From assembly GCA_024707325.1 (NCBI GenBank), contig JANPZY010000004.1, positions 434,001 to 498,000 on the forward strand: 64,000 bases of DNA, read 5' to 3'. Position 1 is the stretch's first letter, and every line of letters begins with the position of its first letter. The translations under genes and the position numbers were made by a program. This DNA is from Opitutus sp. (lineage in GTDB: Bacteria > Verrucomicrobiota > Verrucomicrobiia > Opitutales > Opitutaceae). Under the pieces are notes generated by a model. That model was given only the letters and a program-made list of their open reading frames with translations, was not told the DNA's origin and did not search any database. Positions 1-9,555 of the stretch are shown here, one piece after another.

Positions 1-1378
1 TCACGCGCAGCACGGCGGTGTCGCCGCCGCGGCTGACGAGCAGCACGCATTCGCCGCGCGTGCGATCGGCCTCGATCGCGGCGAGCTTGAGTTTCGCCGC
101 CGCGAACGAGCGGATTTCCTCGCCGTCGATTTCCTTGATCCAGTCGTCGGTGCCGAGACCGGCGATCGCGGCGGAGCCGTTGGGTTTCACGAAATGCGCG
201 ACCACGCCCGTGAGCTGCGAAGGATCGGCACGGCGCATCACGGCATCGTCGTAAACGAACTCGCGTGCAGTCAGACCGAGCCGGTCGAAATACTGGCGCT
301 CGGCCTCGAGAAGGAGTTTCGGTTGCTCACCGAGACGAATCTCGACCTCCGCGCGTTCGGAGCCGCGCAGCACGGTGAAACGAATCAAGTCGCCCGGACG
401 TCGACGCAGCACCTCGCGTCCGACGAACTGCACCACCGCTCCGTCGGGACGAAAACGCGGCAGCGTCTGACCATCGATCGCAAGAATGATGTCGCGATCC
501 TTGAGTCCACCCGCTTCGGCAGGACTGCCCGCGGTGACTTCGCTGATCACCGCGGCGGACTGATTGCCAAGTTTGAGAAAACGCGCCGCCTCGCGATCGA
601 TCGGTTCGAGCGCGTAGGCGCCGAGCCAAGCGAGCGGACGGCCAAAGACGTTTTGCGGCACGCGCTTCAAATACGGGAGCACCTCCCCGGCGGTAAGAAG
701 CGCTCCGCTCTCCTCGACGTTCACGAGAATCACCGGACGACCACCGCGCGCCTCATTGGAAAACTGCACGTAATTCTGGCCGAAGGAACTCAGACCGAGA
801 CCGGCGAAATTCCCTTCCATGTCGAACGCAGGCAGACCGGGACCGGCAACTTCTTGTTGGAGAATAGCAGTGCGCTGCGGGAGACTCTGCACGAGCGCGA
901 CGTGGCTTTTCAGAATGTAGGGAAAGAAATCCTCATCCTTGTTGCGGAGACCGATGCCCCACAGATCCTCGGCGAGCGCGGGCTCTCGCGGTGTGCGCGA
1001 CGCCCAGCGTGTGATCGGCACGAGTTGCTTCCGCACCGCTTCGCCCGCGCGCACGAAATGCCAGCCCGTGAGCGGGTCTTGCCCGAGATATTCGGCCGGC
1101 GTGCTCTCCGGTTCGCCGGGCCGATAGACTTTGAAGTCCTTGAGCTGCGATGGCGTGAGGCGCGGGTTCACTGCGACCGGCGGCAATACAATCGTGCCCT
1201 GCTCGTCGATGACCGTGCCATAGGAAATTCCGGTGCGACGCTCCGCTTCGGTCTCGGCGTAGAACTCGACGGCTACGACCGATTGGAGGCGCTCACGCCA
1301 AAGCGCGGGCACGTCGGCGGCAAGCGCGGCGGACGCGAGAAACGAAGCAAGAAGCGCGAAGCGGAGAAGCGACATCAT
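1..1378 (-). CDS. HtrA-like PDZ protein with lost protease triad (partial, 3' end outside window)
   Basis: The frame starts at an ATG ATG pair and stays open to the window edge (459 codons seen). It begins with a signal peptide ([20 protein letters not shown], cleavage near residue 20). A degenerate trypsin-like domain follows. Where HtrA proteins have the catalytic His motif this one reads VLPPVAVN, the Asp region reads GWHFVR, and the GNSGGP serine motif is replaced by GPGLPAFD, so all three catalytic residues appear lost. A clear PDZ domain (around AGSPAEAGGLKDRDIILAIDG) and a second PDZ-like segment (GSAAIAGLGTDDWIKEIDG) follow. The start overlaps the TGA of the upstream htrA gene (ATGA), so the two are probably translationally coupled. 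Likely a periplasmic non-proteolytic partner or substrate-binding paralogue; that role is inference. Confidence 0.8.
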   Translation of the reverse strand, partial: MMSLLRFALLASFLASAALAADVPALWRERLQSVVAVEFYAETEAERRTGISYGTVIDEQGTIVLPPVAVNPRLTPSQLKDFKVYRPGEPESTPAEYLGQDPLTGWHFVRAGEAVRKQLVPITRWASRTPREPALAEDLWGIGLRNKDEDFFPYILKSHVALVQSLPQRTAILQQEVAGPGLPAFDMEGNFAGLGLSSFGQNYVQFSNEARGGRPVILVNVEESGALLTAGEVLPYLKRVPQNVFGRPLAWLGAYALEPIDREAARFLKLGNQSAAVISEVTAGSPAEAGGLKDRDIILAIDGQTLPRFRPDGAVVQFVGREVLRRRPGDLIRFTVLRGSERAEVEIRLGEQPKLLLEAERQYFDRLGLTAREFVYDDAVMRRADPSQLTGVVAHFVKPNGSAAIAGLGTDDWIKEIDGEEIRSFAAAKLKLAAIEADRTRGECVLLVSRGGDTAVLRV

Positions 1379-2736
1379 GGCTTGATCACGAAAAGCGAAA
1401 TCTGGCGGTTGCGTTGGACCTCGACGAGCACCGGTTCGGGTTGTTCCGAAAACCTCTCGTGCACGGCTTTGATCACCTCGAGTGAATCGATCGTCTGCTG
1501 ATTCGCGCGCAGGATGATGTCGCCGCGCTTGAGGCCGGAAACCTCCGCCGGATAACCCGGCTGCGTGCCGATCACGACGACGCCGTCGGCGCTCTGCAGC
1601 TGATTCTCGCGCGCGAACGTGCGCGAGACCTTGCGCACGCTGAGGCCCCATTTTTCCAGCGCCCACTCCTCGCCCACGCGGCTCTCGAGTTTTTCGGTGA
1701 CGACCGTGAAGTCCCGCGTCTCCGCGCCGCGCTTCACGGTGAGCTTGATCTCCGAACCGACCGCGCGGCTCGCGATCGTGTTTTGAATCGGCGGCAGTTG
1801 CTCGCGAAAACGTCCGTCGACTTTTTCGCCATCGATCGCGAGGAGAATGTCTCCGCCGCGCAGTCCGGAACGCGCCGCGGGCGAGCCCGGATCGACGCTG
1901 TTGATGAGCACGCCCGTGTTGAGCGAGAGCGCGTAGAAACTCTCCAGATCTTGTAGTGCTCCCGGCACTACACCGATATAACTGCGCGTGATCGCGCCAT
2001 CACGCACGAGGCCTTCGAGGACCCGCTTCGCGATATTGGACGGAATCGCAAAACCGAGATTGTCGGCGCCGATGTAGCCGCGCGCGTTGATGCCGACCAC
2101 GCGACCGTCTTCGTCCACGAGCGGACCACCGGAGTTGCCCGGATTGATCGCGGCGTCGGTCTGCAGCCAGGTGTTGAAGGCGCCCGTCTCGTAGCCGTTG
2201 ACCGCGCGTTCGTCCTGAAAATAGCGGCGATTATTCGAAATGATGCCGCGCGAAACCGTGCGCGTGAGACCGTGCGGTGTGCCGACCGCGTAAACGGTTT
2301 GCCCGAGGAAAAGTTTGTCGCTGTCGCCGAACTCGCCGTGCGTGAACTTCAGGTTGCGGCGCTTCAATTCGTCGGCGTCGAGGCGGATCACTGCGAGGTC
2401 GGTCCAGTGATCCCAGCCGACGAGTTTCGCACCCACGCGTTCGAGATTCGCGAGCGTGACGGAAATCTCGATCGCGCGCGGACTGACCACGTGGGCGTTG
2501 GTGAGGATGAGGCCGTCCTTCGAGAGGATCACGCCTGAGCCGATGCCAGCCGAAAGCCGCTTCGTGCCCGCTTCGAACGCGACTTCGCGCACGTCGATGC
2601 GCACCACGGCGTCCAGCAAGCGGTTAAAACCACGACTCACGCCGGCGCCGCGGGCCGGAAAGACCAATGCGACAAACGTGACGGCGAGCGCGAAGATTGA
2701 CCGAGAAAGGAAAGAATTCACAGTGGCCTGTTTCAC
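1375..2736 (-). CDS. htrA: HtrA/DegP-family periplasmic serine protease
   Basis: 453 residues, the usual length for a DegP/DegQ-type protease: hydrophobic signal region (residues 9-30), trypsin-like domain, then two PDZ domains. The catalytic triad is visible: His82 in LTNAHVV, Asp113 in DLAVI and Ser202 in [12 protein letters not shown]1 contains [20 protein letters not shown] and PDZ2 [19 protein letters not shown]. Known role of the family: degradation or chaperoning of misfolded envelope proteins. The start is a GTG at 2736; an in-frame GTG at 2721 would still leave a good signal peptide. It is divergent from leuS with only 2 bp between the starts, and its stop overlaps the downstream pseudo-protease gene. 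Function secure, exact start less so. Confidence 0.93.
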   Translation of the reverse strand: MKQATVNSFLSRSIFALAVTFVALVFPARGAGVSRGFNRLLDAVVRIDVREVAFEAGTKRLSAGIGSGVILSKDGLILTNAHVVSPRAIEISVTLANLERVGAKLVGWDHWTDLAVIRLDADELKRRNLKFTHGEFGDSDKLFLGQTVYAVGTPHGLTRTVSRGIISNNRRYFQDERAVNGYETGAFNTWLQTDAAINPGNSGGPLVDEDGRVVGINARGYIGADNLGFAIPSNIAKRVLEGLVRDGAITRSYIGVVPGALQDLESFYALSLNTGVLINSVDPGSPAARSGLRGGDILLAIDGEKVDGRFREQLPPIQNTIASRAVGSEIKLTVKRGAETRDFTVVTEKLESRVGEEWALEKWGLSVRKVSRTFARENQLQSADGVVVIGTQPGYPAEVSGLKRGDIILRANQQTIDSLEVIKAVHERFSEQPEPVLVEVQRNRQISLFVIKP

Positions 2737-2738
2737 CG

Positions 2739-5312
2739 ATGGCTACCAAGAGCAAAGACTACAACTTCCTAGAGATCGAACCGCACTGGCAATCTTTCTG
2801 GGAGAAAAACCGCTCCTTCCGCGCCGAGAATAACTCGAGCAAGCCGAAGTATTACGTGCTCGATATGTTCCCCTATCCGTCGGGCGCGGGTCTGCACATC
2901 GGACACCCCGAAGGCTACACCGCGACCGACATCATCGCGCGCTACAAGCGAGCCAAGGGTTTCAACGTGCTGCACCCGATCGGTTGGGACGCGTTTGGTC
3001 TGCCGGCCGAGCAACACGCGGTGAAAACGGGCACGCATCCGGCGTCGAACACGCAAAACAATATCACCAACTTCAAACGCCAGATCCAGGCGCTCGGCTT
3101 CTCCTACGATTGGGAGCGCGAGATCGATACGACCGATCCGAAGTATTTCCGTTGGACGCAGTGGATTTTCCTCCAGCTCTTCAAGAAAGGTCTGGCGTAT
3201 GTCGACGAGCGTCCGGTGTGGTGGTGCCCCGAGCTGCGCACGGTGCTCGCCAACGAAGAGGTCGTTGACGGCAAGAGCGAGGTCGGCGGCTTCCCCGTCG
3301 AGCGCCGCAACCTGCGCCAGTGGGTTCTGCGCATCACCGCCTACGCGGAGCGTCTGCTCGCGGACCTGAAGGACGTCGACTGGCCCGATTCCACCAAGCG
3401 CATGCAGGAAGCGTGGATCGGCCGCAGCGAAGGCGCCGAAGTGTTGTTCAAGCTCGAGCAACCCGAGCTGGGCGATCTGAAGATCTTCACGACGCGCCCC
3501 GACACGCTCTTCGGCTGCACCTACATGGTGATCGCGCCCGAGCACCCGCTCGTCGAGGCGCTCACGACGCCGGAGCACAAGGCCGCCGTCGAAGCATATC
3601 GTAAACGCGCCGCCGCGAAGAGCGATCTCGAGCGCACCGATCTCGCAAAGGAAAAATCCGGCGTCTTCAGCGGCAGCTACGCGATCAATCCGATCAACGG
3701 CACGCGCGTGCCCATCTGGATCGCCGACTACGTGCTCATGGGCTACGGCACCGGCGCGATCATGGCGGTGCCGGCGCACGACGATCGCGACTTCGAATTC
3801 GCGCAGCAGTATCAGCTGCCGATCATCCGCGTGATCGCGGGCGAAAAAGGCGACGAGCCACTCCCCTACACCGGCGAAGGCCGTCTCGTTAACTCGCCGG
3901 GCTACGACGGTATGCCGTGGGAGGAAGCGAAGAAGAAGATCACCGCCTCTCTCGCCGAACGCGGCGTGGGCAAAGTCGCCGTGAACTACAAGCTCCGCGA
4001 CTGGCTGTTTTCGCGCCAGCGTTACTGGGGCGAACCCTTCCCGATCGCGTGGGTGAGCGAGGAGGATTACCGCCGCGCTGCCGCCGCGCGCCCGAACGAC
4101 GTGCCGCCGGAGCCGGTCACGTATGCGAGCGAAGGCGTAGTGCACTACGCTTTGCCGCTGCCGGCGTCGGCGTTGCCGCTCGAGTTGCCGGAAGTGCAAT
4201 CCTATCTGCCCAGCGGCACCGGCGAAAGTCCGCTGGCCAACGTCGCCGACTGGCTGGAAGTCTGGCTCGATTTCACGACCGGCGCCTCCCTGCCGGCCAG
4301 CCAGCCGCGCCCTGTAGGTGAAGACTGGATACGCGCGCGCCGCGAAACGAACACGATGCCGCAGTGGGCGGGCTCGTGCTGGTATTACCTGCGCTTCCTC
4401 GATCCGCAAAACTCCGCCGCCCTCGCCTCGCCCGAGGCGCTGAAATATTGGGGCGTGCCCGATCTCTACGTCGGCGGCGCCGAGCACGCGGTGCTGCATC
4501 TGCTCTACGCGCGTTTCTGGCACAAGGTGCTGTTCGACCTCGGTGTCGTGCCGCAGAGCGAGCCGTTCACGAAGCTGTTTCACCAAGGCATCATCCTGGG
4601 CGAAGATGGCGAAAAGATGTCGAAGAGCCGCGGCAACGTGGTGAACCCCGACACGATCATCGCCTCGCACGGCACGGACACGCTGCGCCTGTATCTGATG
4701 TTCCTCGGACCGCTCGAGGCCATGAAGCCGTGGAATCCCCGCGGCATCGAGGGTGTGCACCGTTTTCTCCAAAAAATCTGGCGTGAGTGCATCGGCGAGG
4801 ACGGCGAACCGAACAAGAAGATCGTCGACAACGCCGCCGATCCCGCGGACTTCACGAAACTCCTCCACGAAACGATCAAGAAGGTCGGCGAGGACATTGA
4901 GAACCTGCGCTTCAACACCGCGATCTCGCAGTTGATGATCCTCGTCAACGCGCTCCAGAAGCTCCCGCAGGTGAGCCGCACGGCCGTGCTCCAGTTCATC
5001 CAGATTCTGGCGCCACTGGCGCCGCATATCGCCGAGGAGCTCTGGGAACGACTCGGCCAGCCGGCCGGTATCCAGTCCGTTTCCTGGCCCGCCTACGATC
5101 CGGCCAAGCTGAAGAGCTCGGAGGTGAAGTTGGTCTTCCAGGTCAACGGCAAGCACCGCGGCGACGCCCTCGTGCCCGTCGGCCTGACCCAGGACCAAGC
5201 GCTGGAAATTGCCCGCGGCAACGAACGCGTCGCGCCGTTTATCGAGGGAAAGAACGTCAAACGAATCGTTTACGTGCCGGGTAAAATCCTGAACCTCGTC
5301 GTCGAGAATTAG
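2739..5312 (+). CDS. leuS: Leucyl-tRNA synthetase
   Basis: Charges tRNA-Leu in the cytoplasm. 857 residues, normal for bacterial LeuRS. The class I signatures are intact: HIGH at residues 53-56 ([10 protein letters not shown]) and KMSKS near residue 627 ([10 protein letters not shown]). The CP1 editing domain is present, with TTRPDTLFG and the [15 protein letters not shown] segment. The anticodon-binding and C-terminal domains are complete (ending [10 protein letters not shown] and [12 protein letters not shown]). The frame is open further upstream to a TTG at 2697, but the ATG at 2739 gives the expected N-terminus ([14 protein letters not shown]). No good Shine-Dalgarno precedes it; an AG-rich stretch lies about 25 nt upstream. 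Confidence 0.97.
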   Translation: MATKSKDYNFLEIEPHWQSFWEKNRSFRAENNSSKPKYYVLDMFPYPSGAGLHIGHPEGYTATDIIARYKRAKGFNVLHPIGWDAFGLPAEQHAVKTGTHPASNTQNNITNFKRQIQALGFSYDWEREIDTTDPKYFRWTQWIFLQLFKKGLAYVDERPVWWCPELRTVLANEEVVDGKSEVGGFPVERRNLRQWVLRITAYAERLLADLKDVDWPDSTKRMQEAWIGRSEGAEVLFKLEQPELGDLKIFTTRPDTLFGCTYMVIAPEHPLVEALTTPEHKAAVEAYRKRAAAKSDLERTDLAKEKSGVFSGSYAINPINGTRVPIWIADYVLMGYGTGAIMAVPAHDDRDFEFAQQYQLPIIRVIAGEKGDEPLPYTGEGRLVNSPGYDGMPWEEAKKKITASLAERGVGKVAVNYKLRDWLFSRQRYWGEPFPIAWVSEEDYRRAAAARPNDVPPEPVTYASEGVVHYALPLPASALPLELPEVQSYLPSGTGESPLANVADWLEVWLDFTTGASLPASQPRPVGEDWIRARRETNTMPQWAGSCWYYLRFLDPQNSAALASPEALKYWGVPDLYVGGAEHAVLHLLYARFWHKVLFDLGVVPQSEPFTKLFHQGIILGEDGEKMSKSRGNVVNPDTIIASHGTDTLRLYLMFLGPLEAMKPWNPRGIEGVHRFLQKIWRECIGEDGEPNKKIVDNAADPADFTKLLHETIKKVGEDIENLRFNTAISQLMILVNALQKLPQVSRTAVLQFIQILAPLAPHIAEELWERLGQPAGIQSVSWPAYDPAKLKSSEVKLVFQVNGKHRGDALVPVGLTQDQALEIARGNERVAPFIEGKNVKRIVYVPGKILNLVVEN

Positions 5313-5334
5313 GTTGCAAGTGAACGGCGTTGAT

Positions 5335-5352
5335 CTAGGGGTAACTCCCTAG
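5335..5352. promoter_or_regulatory. Perfect palindrome upstream of the exopolysaccharide genes
   Basis: CTAGGG and CCCTAG arms separated by GTAACT lie 34 bp before the ATG of the FecR-domain gene and 22 bp after the leuS stop. There is no T-run, so it is not an intrinsic terminator. The size and position suit an operator for a dimeric regulator of the downstream export genes. The regulator is unknown. Confidence 0.35.
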
Positions 5353-5386
5353 AAAACGCTCCAGTTTCTTCAACCCTGTTCTCACC

Positions 5387-7738
5387 ATGAAGTCCCTCTT
5401 CCGGCTCTGCGCGTCGTTGTTCGTCGTCGGACTGCTGTTGCCATTCGCGCTGGGTGCTCTGAACCGACAGAATAATCTGCTCGGCAAGATCTATGTGAGC
5501 AACGTCAACGGCGTCGTCACCTGCGTCAGCGATGGTCGCATTCTGGAGCTGAAGAAAGGCGACTCCGTCATGGCGCGCGGCGCCATCTTCGAGTCTGCGG
5601 AAAAGTCGAACGCGACGTTGGTGTTTTCCAATGGCACCGGCGTTTACGTGGATGAGAAAACGAAGTTCGAAGTCCGCCGGTTCGAGCAGGAATTTTTCGC
5701 GCCGAACAACAATCTCCGGGTCGAGCCTTCCAATTCGAACACGGTCGTTCGCTTCAATTCGGGACGCGTGGTGCTCAGCACCCCTCGCCTGCTCAGCGGC
5801 ACCACGATGATCTACGAGACCGACCTCGCGCAGGTCCTCGTCCGCGGCGAGAAACTGATGATCGAGTCCACGGAAAAGCAGACGCACGTCGCGATGATCG
5901 AGGGCGGCGCGACGGTGAACCCCAAGGGACCGGACGGGAAATTTGTCTCCATCGGCAAACGCCTCACCACCGGCCAGGAAGCGTTCGTCAAATTCGTCAT
6001 CAACGGCGAAAACGCTGAAAGCGCTCTCACCACGACCGGCGAAGATGAGCCCGAGGCCTCCGCGGCCGGCCTGCTCGCTGCGGCCGATGCCGCGGTGCCG
6101 CCGCCTCCGCTCACCGCCGCCGCCGCCACGGTCGACGGTGTGGCCACCGTCGTGCGAGTCACCGGCCCCGCGCGCGGCAAGGCGCCGAACAGCTCCAACG
6201 AGTTCAATCTGGCCGCAGGCGCCACGCTCCCCGTCGGCACGCTCGTGATGACCGACGAAGCCGCTGAGCTTCATCTACAACCCTATCCCGGTGCGATCGC
6301 CACGATCCGTCCGTCGTCGACCGTGTTGATCGAGAAACTCCGCATCACGACCGACGAGGGCATGGTCAAGAAACAGCAGTCCATCCTCGATCTGAAAGGC
6401 GGCACGATCGTCTCCACGATCGATCCGACCATGCGTTACATCAACGAATACGGCGTCCGCACTCCGAAAGGCATCGCCGCCGCTACGGGCACCTCGTTCA
6501 CCGTTTCCATCGAGGAAAACGGCATGCATGTCGCGACCACCGCGGACACCGTGATCTTCACCCTCGCCGACGGGTCCAGCTACACCGTCTCACAGGGCAC
6601 AGTGAGCAGCACACCGGCGGGCGGCTCACCGCAACCGCCCGTTTCGCTCGCGGCGGCCGTCGCAGCCAACCCCGAGCTCGGCTCCGTGGTCACCACCGCA
6701 GTCTCCACGATTTCCAACATCATCCAGAACAATACCGGCAATTTTTCTCCGGCCGCCGCCACGGATCTCGCGAGCAAGGTGCTCGGCGTGGCCGTCGCAA
6801 CCTTGCCCGGCCAAGCCGAGACGCTCACCACGCAGCTCGTGTCCGCCATCAACTCTCCCGCGGCTTCCACTGCCGGCGTCGCCGGCGAGGCGATTTCGGC
6901 CGTTGTGGGTGTAGCTGCCGGTAGTGCGCCCGATCGCGCCAGCGAGATTGCCGCCGCCGCGGCCACCATCGTCCCCTCGCAGAGCTCCGCCATCGCACAG
7001 GCGGCGTCGCAGGCGTCGCCGGAACACGCATCCGAGATCGCGGCGTCCGTCACCCAAACCTTCGCCAAAGGCACGATCACTCCCGCGATCATCGAAGCCG
7101 CCCGTGACGTCAGTGCCGCCACCGCAGCTGGTGCGCCGGGCAAGGCCGCATCGATCGCCGCCGCCGTCATGCAGGTGCTGCTCCAGTCAGATCCGTCCAT
7201 CACGCCTCAGGCCAGCGGTCAGATGGCCGCCTCCATCGCGGCCGCCACCACCGCAGCCGTTCCGGACCAGGCTGTCCCGATCGCGGCCACCATGATGAAA
7301 CTTCTGGCTGTCTCCTCGCCTGAAGCAACCGCGCAGACGCTCAGTCAAATGGGCACCGCTCTCGCCAGCGCCATCACTGCGGTGGTGCCCCCGCAATCGC
7401 AGGAAGTTGCCACGGCCGTCCTCCAACTCCTCTCCGAAGTCAACCCCGACGCCGCTTCGAGCGCGCGCATCGCGATCAACAACATGACTCCGCCCGGCTC
7501 CGGTGGCGGCGAACCCGGCACGAGCAACAACTCCACTTCGATCATCGTTTCGATGTTCGATCCGGGTGCGCTCGATCAGGTCACCTCCGATCTTGAAGCC
7601 GCGCAAAACGCGCAGTCCGGCGTGACGTTCAATCCTGACGCGTCTGGCGGCGGCGGTGGCGGCACTGTCATTCCGCAGCCCAACGTCCCCCCGACCAACC
7701 CGATCGATTACGTCGCCAGTCAATCCCGCAAGGGCTAA
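5387..7738 (+). CDS. FecR-domain protein with long alanine-rich repeat region
   Basis: 783 residues. The N-terminus (MKSLFRLCASLFVVGLLLPFALG) is a signal peptide or anchor. Two FecR-type beta domains follow: residues ~30-200 (DGRILELKKGDSVMARGAIF, SGRVVLSTPRLL) and ~245-400 (GTLVMTDEAAELHL, LKGGTIVSTIDP, GVRTPKGIAAATGTSF). Residues ~420-700 are Ala-rich degenerate repeats built on elements like AAVPDQAVPIAATMM and AVVPPQSQEVATAVL, probably a helical stalk. The C-terminus is Gly/Pro-rich. It opens a run of four genes with a barrel, a Wza-like protein and a BY-kinase, so a surface or periplasmic role in polysaccharide export or attachment is likely. No anti-sigma context is seen, so a FecR-type signalling role is not supported. 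Confidence 0.8.
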   Translation: MKSLFRLCASLFVVGLLLPFALGALNRQNNLLGKIYVSNVNGVVTCVSDGRILELKKGDSVMARGAIFESAEKSNATLVFSNGTGVYVDEKTKFEVRRFEQEFFAPNNNLRVEPSNSNTVVRFNSGRVVLSTPRLLSGTTMIYETDLAQVLVRGEKLMIESTEKQTHVAMIEGGATVNPKGPDGKFVSIGKRLTTGQEAFVKFVINGENAESALTTTGEDEPEASAAGLLAAADAAVPPPPLTAAAATVDGVATVVRVTGPARGKAPNSSNEFNLAAGATLPVGTLVMTDEAAELHLQPYPGAIATIRPSSTVLIEKLRITTDEGMVKKQQSILDLKGGTIVSTIDPTMRYINEYGVRTPKGIAAATGTSFTVSIEENGMHVATTADTVIFTLADGSSYTVSQGTVSSTPAGGSPQPPVSLAAAVAANPELGSVVTTAVSTISNIIQNNTGNFSPAAATDLASKVLGVAVATLPGQAETLTTQLVSAINSPAASTAGVAGEAISAVVGVAAGSAPDRASEIAAAAATIVPSQSSAIAQAASQASPEHASEIAASVTQTFAKGTITPAIIEAARDVSAATAAGAPGKAASIAAAVMQVLLQSDPSITPQASGQMAASIAAATTAAVPDQAVPIAATMMKLLAVSSPEATAQTLSQMGTALASAITAVVPPQSQEVATAVLQLLSEVNPDAASSARIAINNMTPPGSGGGEPGTSNNSTSIIVSMFDPGALDQVTSDLEAAQNAQSGVTFNPDASGGGGGGTVIPQPNVPPTNPIDYVASQSRKG

Positions 7739-7771
7739 TGGGCGTATCCACGCTCCCACTACGTCCGCTCG

Positions 7772-8908
7772 ATGACTTTTCGCGTTCGCTGGCTGCTGCT
7801 CCTCTCGGTTCTCGTGGGCCCGGCCCTGCCGCACGCATTCGCCTTGTTCACGCTCAACCAAGGTAAGGACCTCGTCTTCGTCAGCGCGTCCTACAGCATC
7901 GGCTGGGACTCGAACGTTTTCACGCGCCAAGCCTCGCAGGCTTCCTTCACGCAGAGCGCGTCGGCTTCGATCGATTACACGCGGCAGGCGGGCCTCATCA
8001 GTGTGACGGCCAACGCGTCTGCGGCGCTGGGCATGTTTCAGGACGTCAGCGGCCAGGACTTCGTCGACCCGAGCTTCGCGGTGGCTTTCCGCAAGCGTTA
8101 TGGCCGCACCACCGGCGCTCTCACGTTGCACGCGCGTCACGAGAGCCAACCGGATCCCGACGCGGGACAGCGCACCGAGTCCTGGTTTCTCAACTCCAAT
8201 CTCGATCTCCGCTACCCCATCAACGATCGCTTTTATCTCAGTAACAGCCTCGGCTACGGCGAGCGCCTCTACAGCAACAAGCAGGAATTCAGCGATCTCG
8301 CGACGTTCAGCGAAGGCTTCTACGCCAACTTCGTTTACAGCTCCAAACTCGACCTGAACAGCGGCTACAGCCTCCGCATCAGCGAGACTTCGCGCAACAC
8401 CACGGCCTACGACCACAGCCTCACCATCGGCGCGCAAGGCGGCATCCTCCCCAAGCTCAGCGGCACGATTCGTTTCGGCGTCCAGCGCCGTTACGCCAAC
8501 TCCAGCGTGGGCGGCCGCGAAGATTTCGATTCGTTCACGTCCGGCACCACGCTCAAGTGGCTTTATTCGCGACGCCTGACGTTCAACGCCGATTTGAACC
8601 AGGACTTTAGCACCACCTCCACAGACATTTCGACCAACCGTTTCAGCGCCGGCTTGCGCGCCACCTCGTCAATCAGTAGCAAATTCATCGTCAACGCTGG
8701 GGTGACCTACAGCATTACTAACTTTCTCGGTGAAGCCGGCGAAGGACGGCGGGATGAGATGCTGCAGTTCGACACCAGCGTGGGCTGGGCCTTTACCACC
8801 CACGTGCGGATGAACCTTTCCTACGTCCATACGATAAACTGGTCCAACGTCTCCAGCGCCACCTTCGTCCGGGACGGCGTCACGCTTTCGATCATCGCCA
8901 CCTATTGA
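7772..8908 (+). CDS. Outer-membrane beta-barrel protein of the exopolysaccharide locus
   Basis: 378 residues with a signal peptide (MTFRVRWLLLLSVLVGPALPHAFA). The mature part is a run of alternating amphipathic strands rich in aromatic residues and Ser/Thr (for example YSIGWDSNVFTRQA, FRFGVQRRYANS-like strands, MNLSYVHTINW), ending in a strand with the terminal aromatic SIIATY. This fits barrel proteins found next to Wza/Wzc genes in Verrucomicrobiota and Bacteroidota. It starts 33 bp after the FecR-domain gene and ends 8 bp before the export protein, so it is probably cotranscribed. Likely role: outer-membrane passage or anchoring of polysaccharide; the specific function is inferred from position. 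Confidence 0.75.
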   Translation: MTFRVRWLLLLSVLVGPALPHAFALFTLNQGKDLVFVSASYSIGWDSNVFTRQASQASFTQSASASIDYTRQAGLISVTANASAALGMFQDVSGQDFVDPSFAVAFRKRYGRTTGALTLHARHESQPDPDAGQRTESWFLNSNLDLRYPINDRFYLSNSLGYGERLYSNKQEFSDLATFSEGFYANFVYSSKLDLNSGYSLRISETSRNTTAYDHSLTIGAQGGILPKLSGTIRFGVQRRYANSSVGGREDFDSFTSGTTLKWLYSRRLTFNADLNQDFSTTSTDISTNRFSAGLRATSSISSKFIVNAGVTYSITNFLGEAGEGRRDEMLQFDTSVGWAFTTHVRMNLSYVHTINWSNVSSATFVRDGVTLSIIATY

Positions 8909-8916
8909 TTCGCGCC

Positions 8917-9543
8917 ATGAATCACCTCCTCCGTCGCTTCATCCTCTCTTTCTTCACCCTCGCCCTCGCGCTTTCCTGCGTGTCCACCGCTTCCGCTCAA
9001 GGCGCTCCCGAAGAGAAACCCAACTTCATCTACAAACTCACCGTGACCGACCGCGTGCGCGTCACGATCTTCCAGGAAGACGAGCTGAACGAGATCGCGC
9101 GCATCGACGCCCGCGGAAACATCAACCTCAAGCTCGTCGGCGAAGTCCGCGTGGCCGGCCTGTCCGTCAGCGAAGCACAAAAAGTCATCGAGGCCGCCTA
9201 CCGCGACGGCCGTTATCTGCGCAACCCGCAGGTCACCGTCTCGGTCGAGGACTACGCCCCGCGCGAAGTTTCGATCCAAGGTCAGGTCAAGGCGCCCGGC
9301 CGCTACCTGCTCCCCATCGAATCCACTTTCTCGGTCCTCGAATTGGTGACCAAGGCCGGCGGCCTCACCGACATCGCCAAGGGCTCGGCGGTTGTCATCA
9401 CGCGTATCTCCGCCGACGGCAAAAAGACCACCATGACCGTCGATGTGGACGGCCTCATTCGCGGCAAGAAGTCCGCCAAATCTTCCGACAATCTCATGCT
9501 CGAACCGGGCGACATCGTTTACGTGCCGGAGAGCATTATCTAG
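8917..9543 (+). CDS. Polysaccharide export protein (Wza-like, with SLBB domain)
   Basis: 208 residues. The signal peptide MNHLLRRFILSFFTLALALS can be read as signal peptidase I (after TASA) or as a weak lipobox around Cys21. Residues ~35-110 form the polysaccharide export domain (KLTVTDRVRVTIFQEDELN, INLKLVGEVRVAGLSVSEAQ, NPQVTVSVEDY). Residues ~115-200 form an SLBB domain (VSIQGQVKAPGRYLLP, LELVTKAGGLTDIAKGS, MLEPGDIVYVPESII). Family role: periplasmic and outer-membrane channel for exopolysaccharide. The ATG at 8917 was chosen over a TTG at 8905 because it starts the signal peptide. A tyrosine kinase follows 12 bp later, the classic Wza-Wzc order. Confidence 0.9.
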   Translation: MNHLLRRFILSFFTLALALSCVSTASAQGAPEEKPNFIYKLTVTDRVRVTIFQEDELNEIARIDARGNINLKLVGEVRVAGLSVSEAQKVIEAAYRDGRYLRNPQVTVSVEDYAPREVSIQGQVKAPGRYLLPIESTFSVLELVTKAGGLTDIAKGSAVVITRISADGKKTTMTVDVDGLIRGKKSAKSSDNLMLEPGDIVYVPESII

Positions 9544-9555
9544 CCGCCCACCCCG

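Noticed and set aside
2769..5198. Long open frame (809 codons) antisense to leuS
   Set aside because: Low-complexity Arg/Val/Glu-rich translation with no domain; mirrors codon bias of the GC-rich leuS gene on the other strand.
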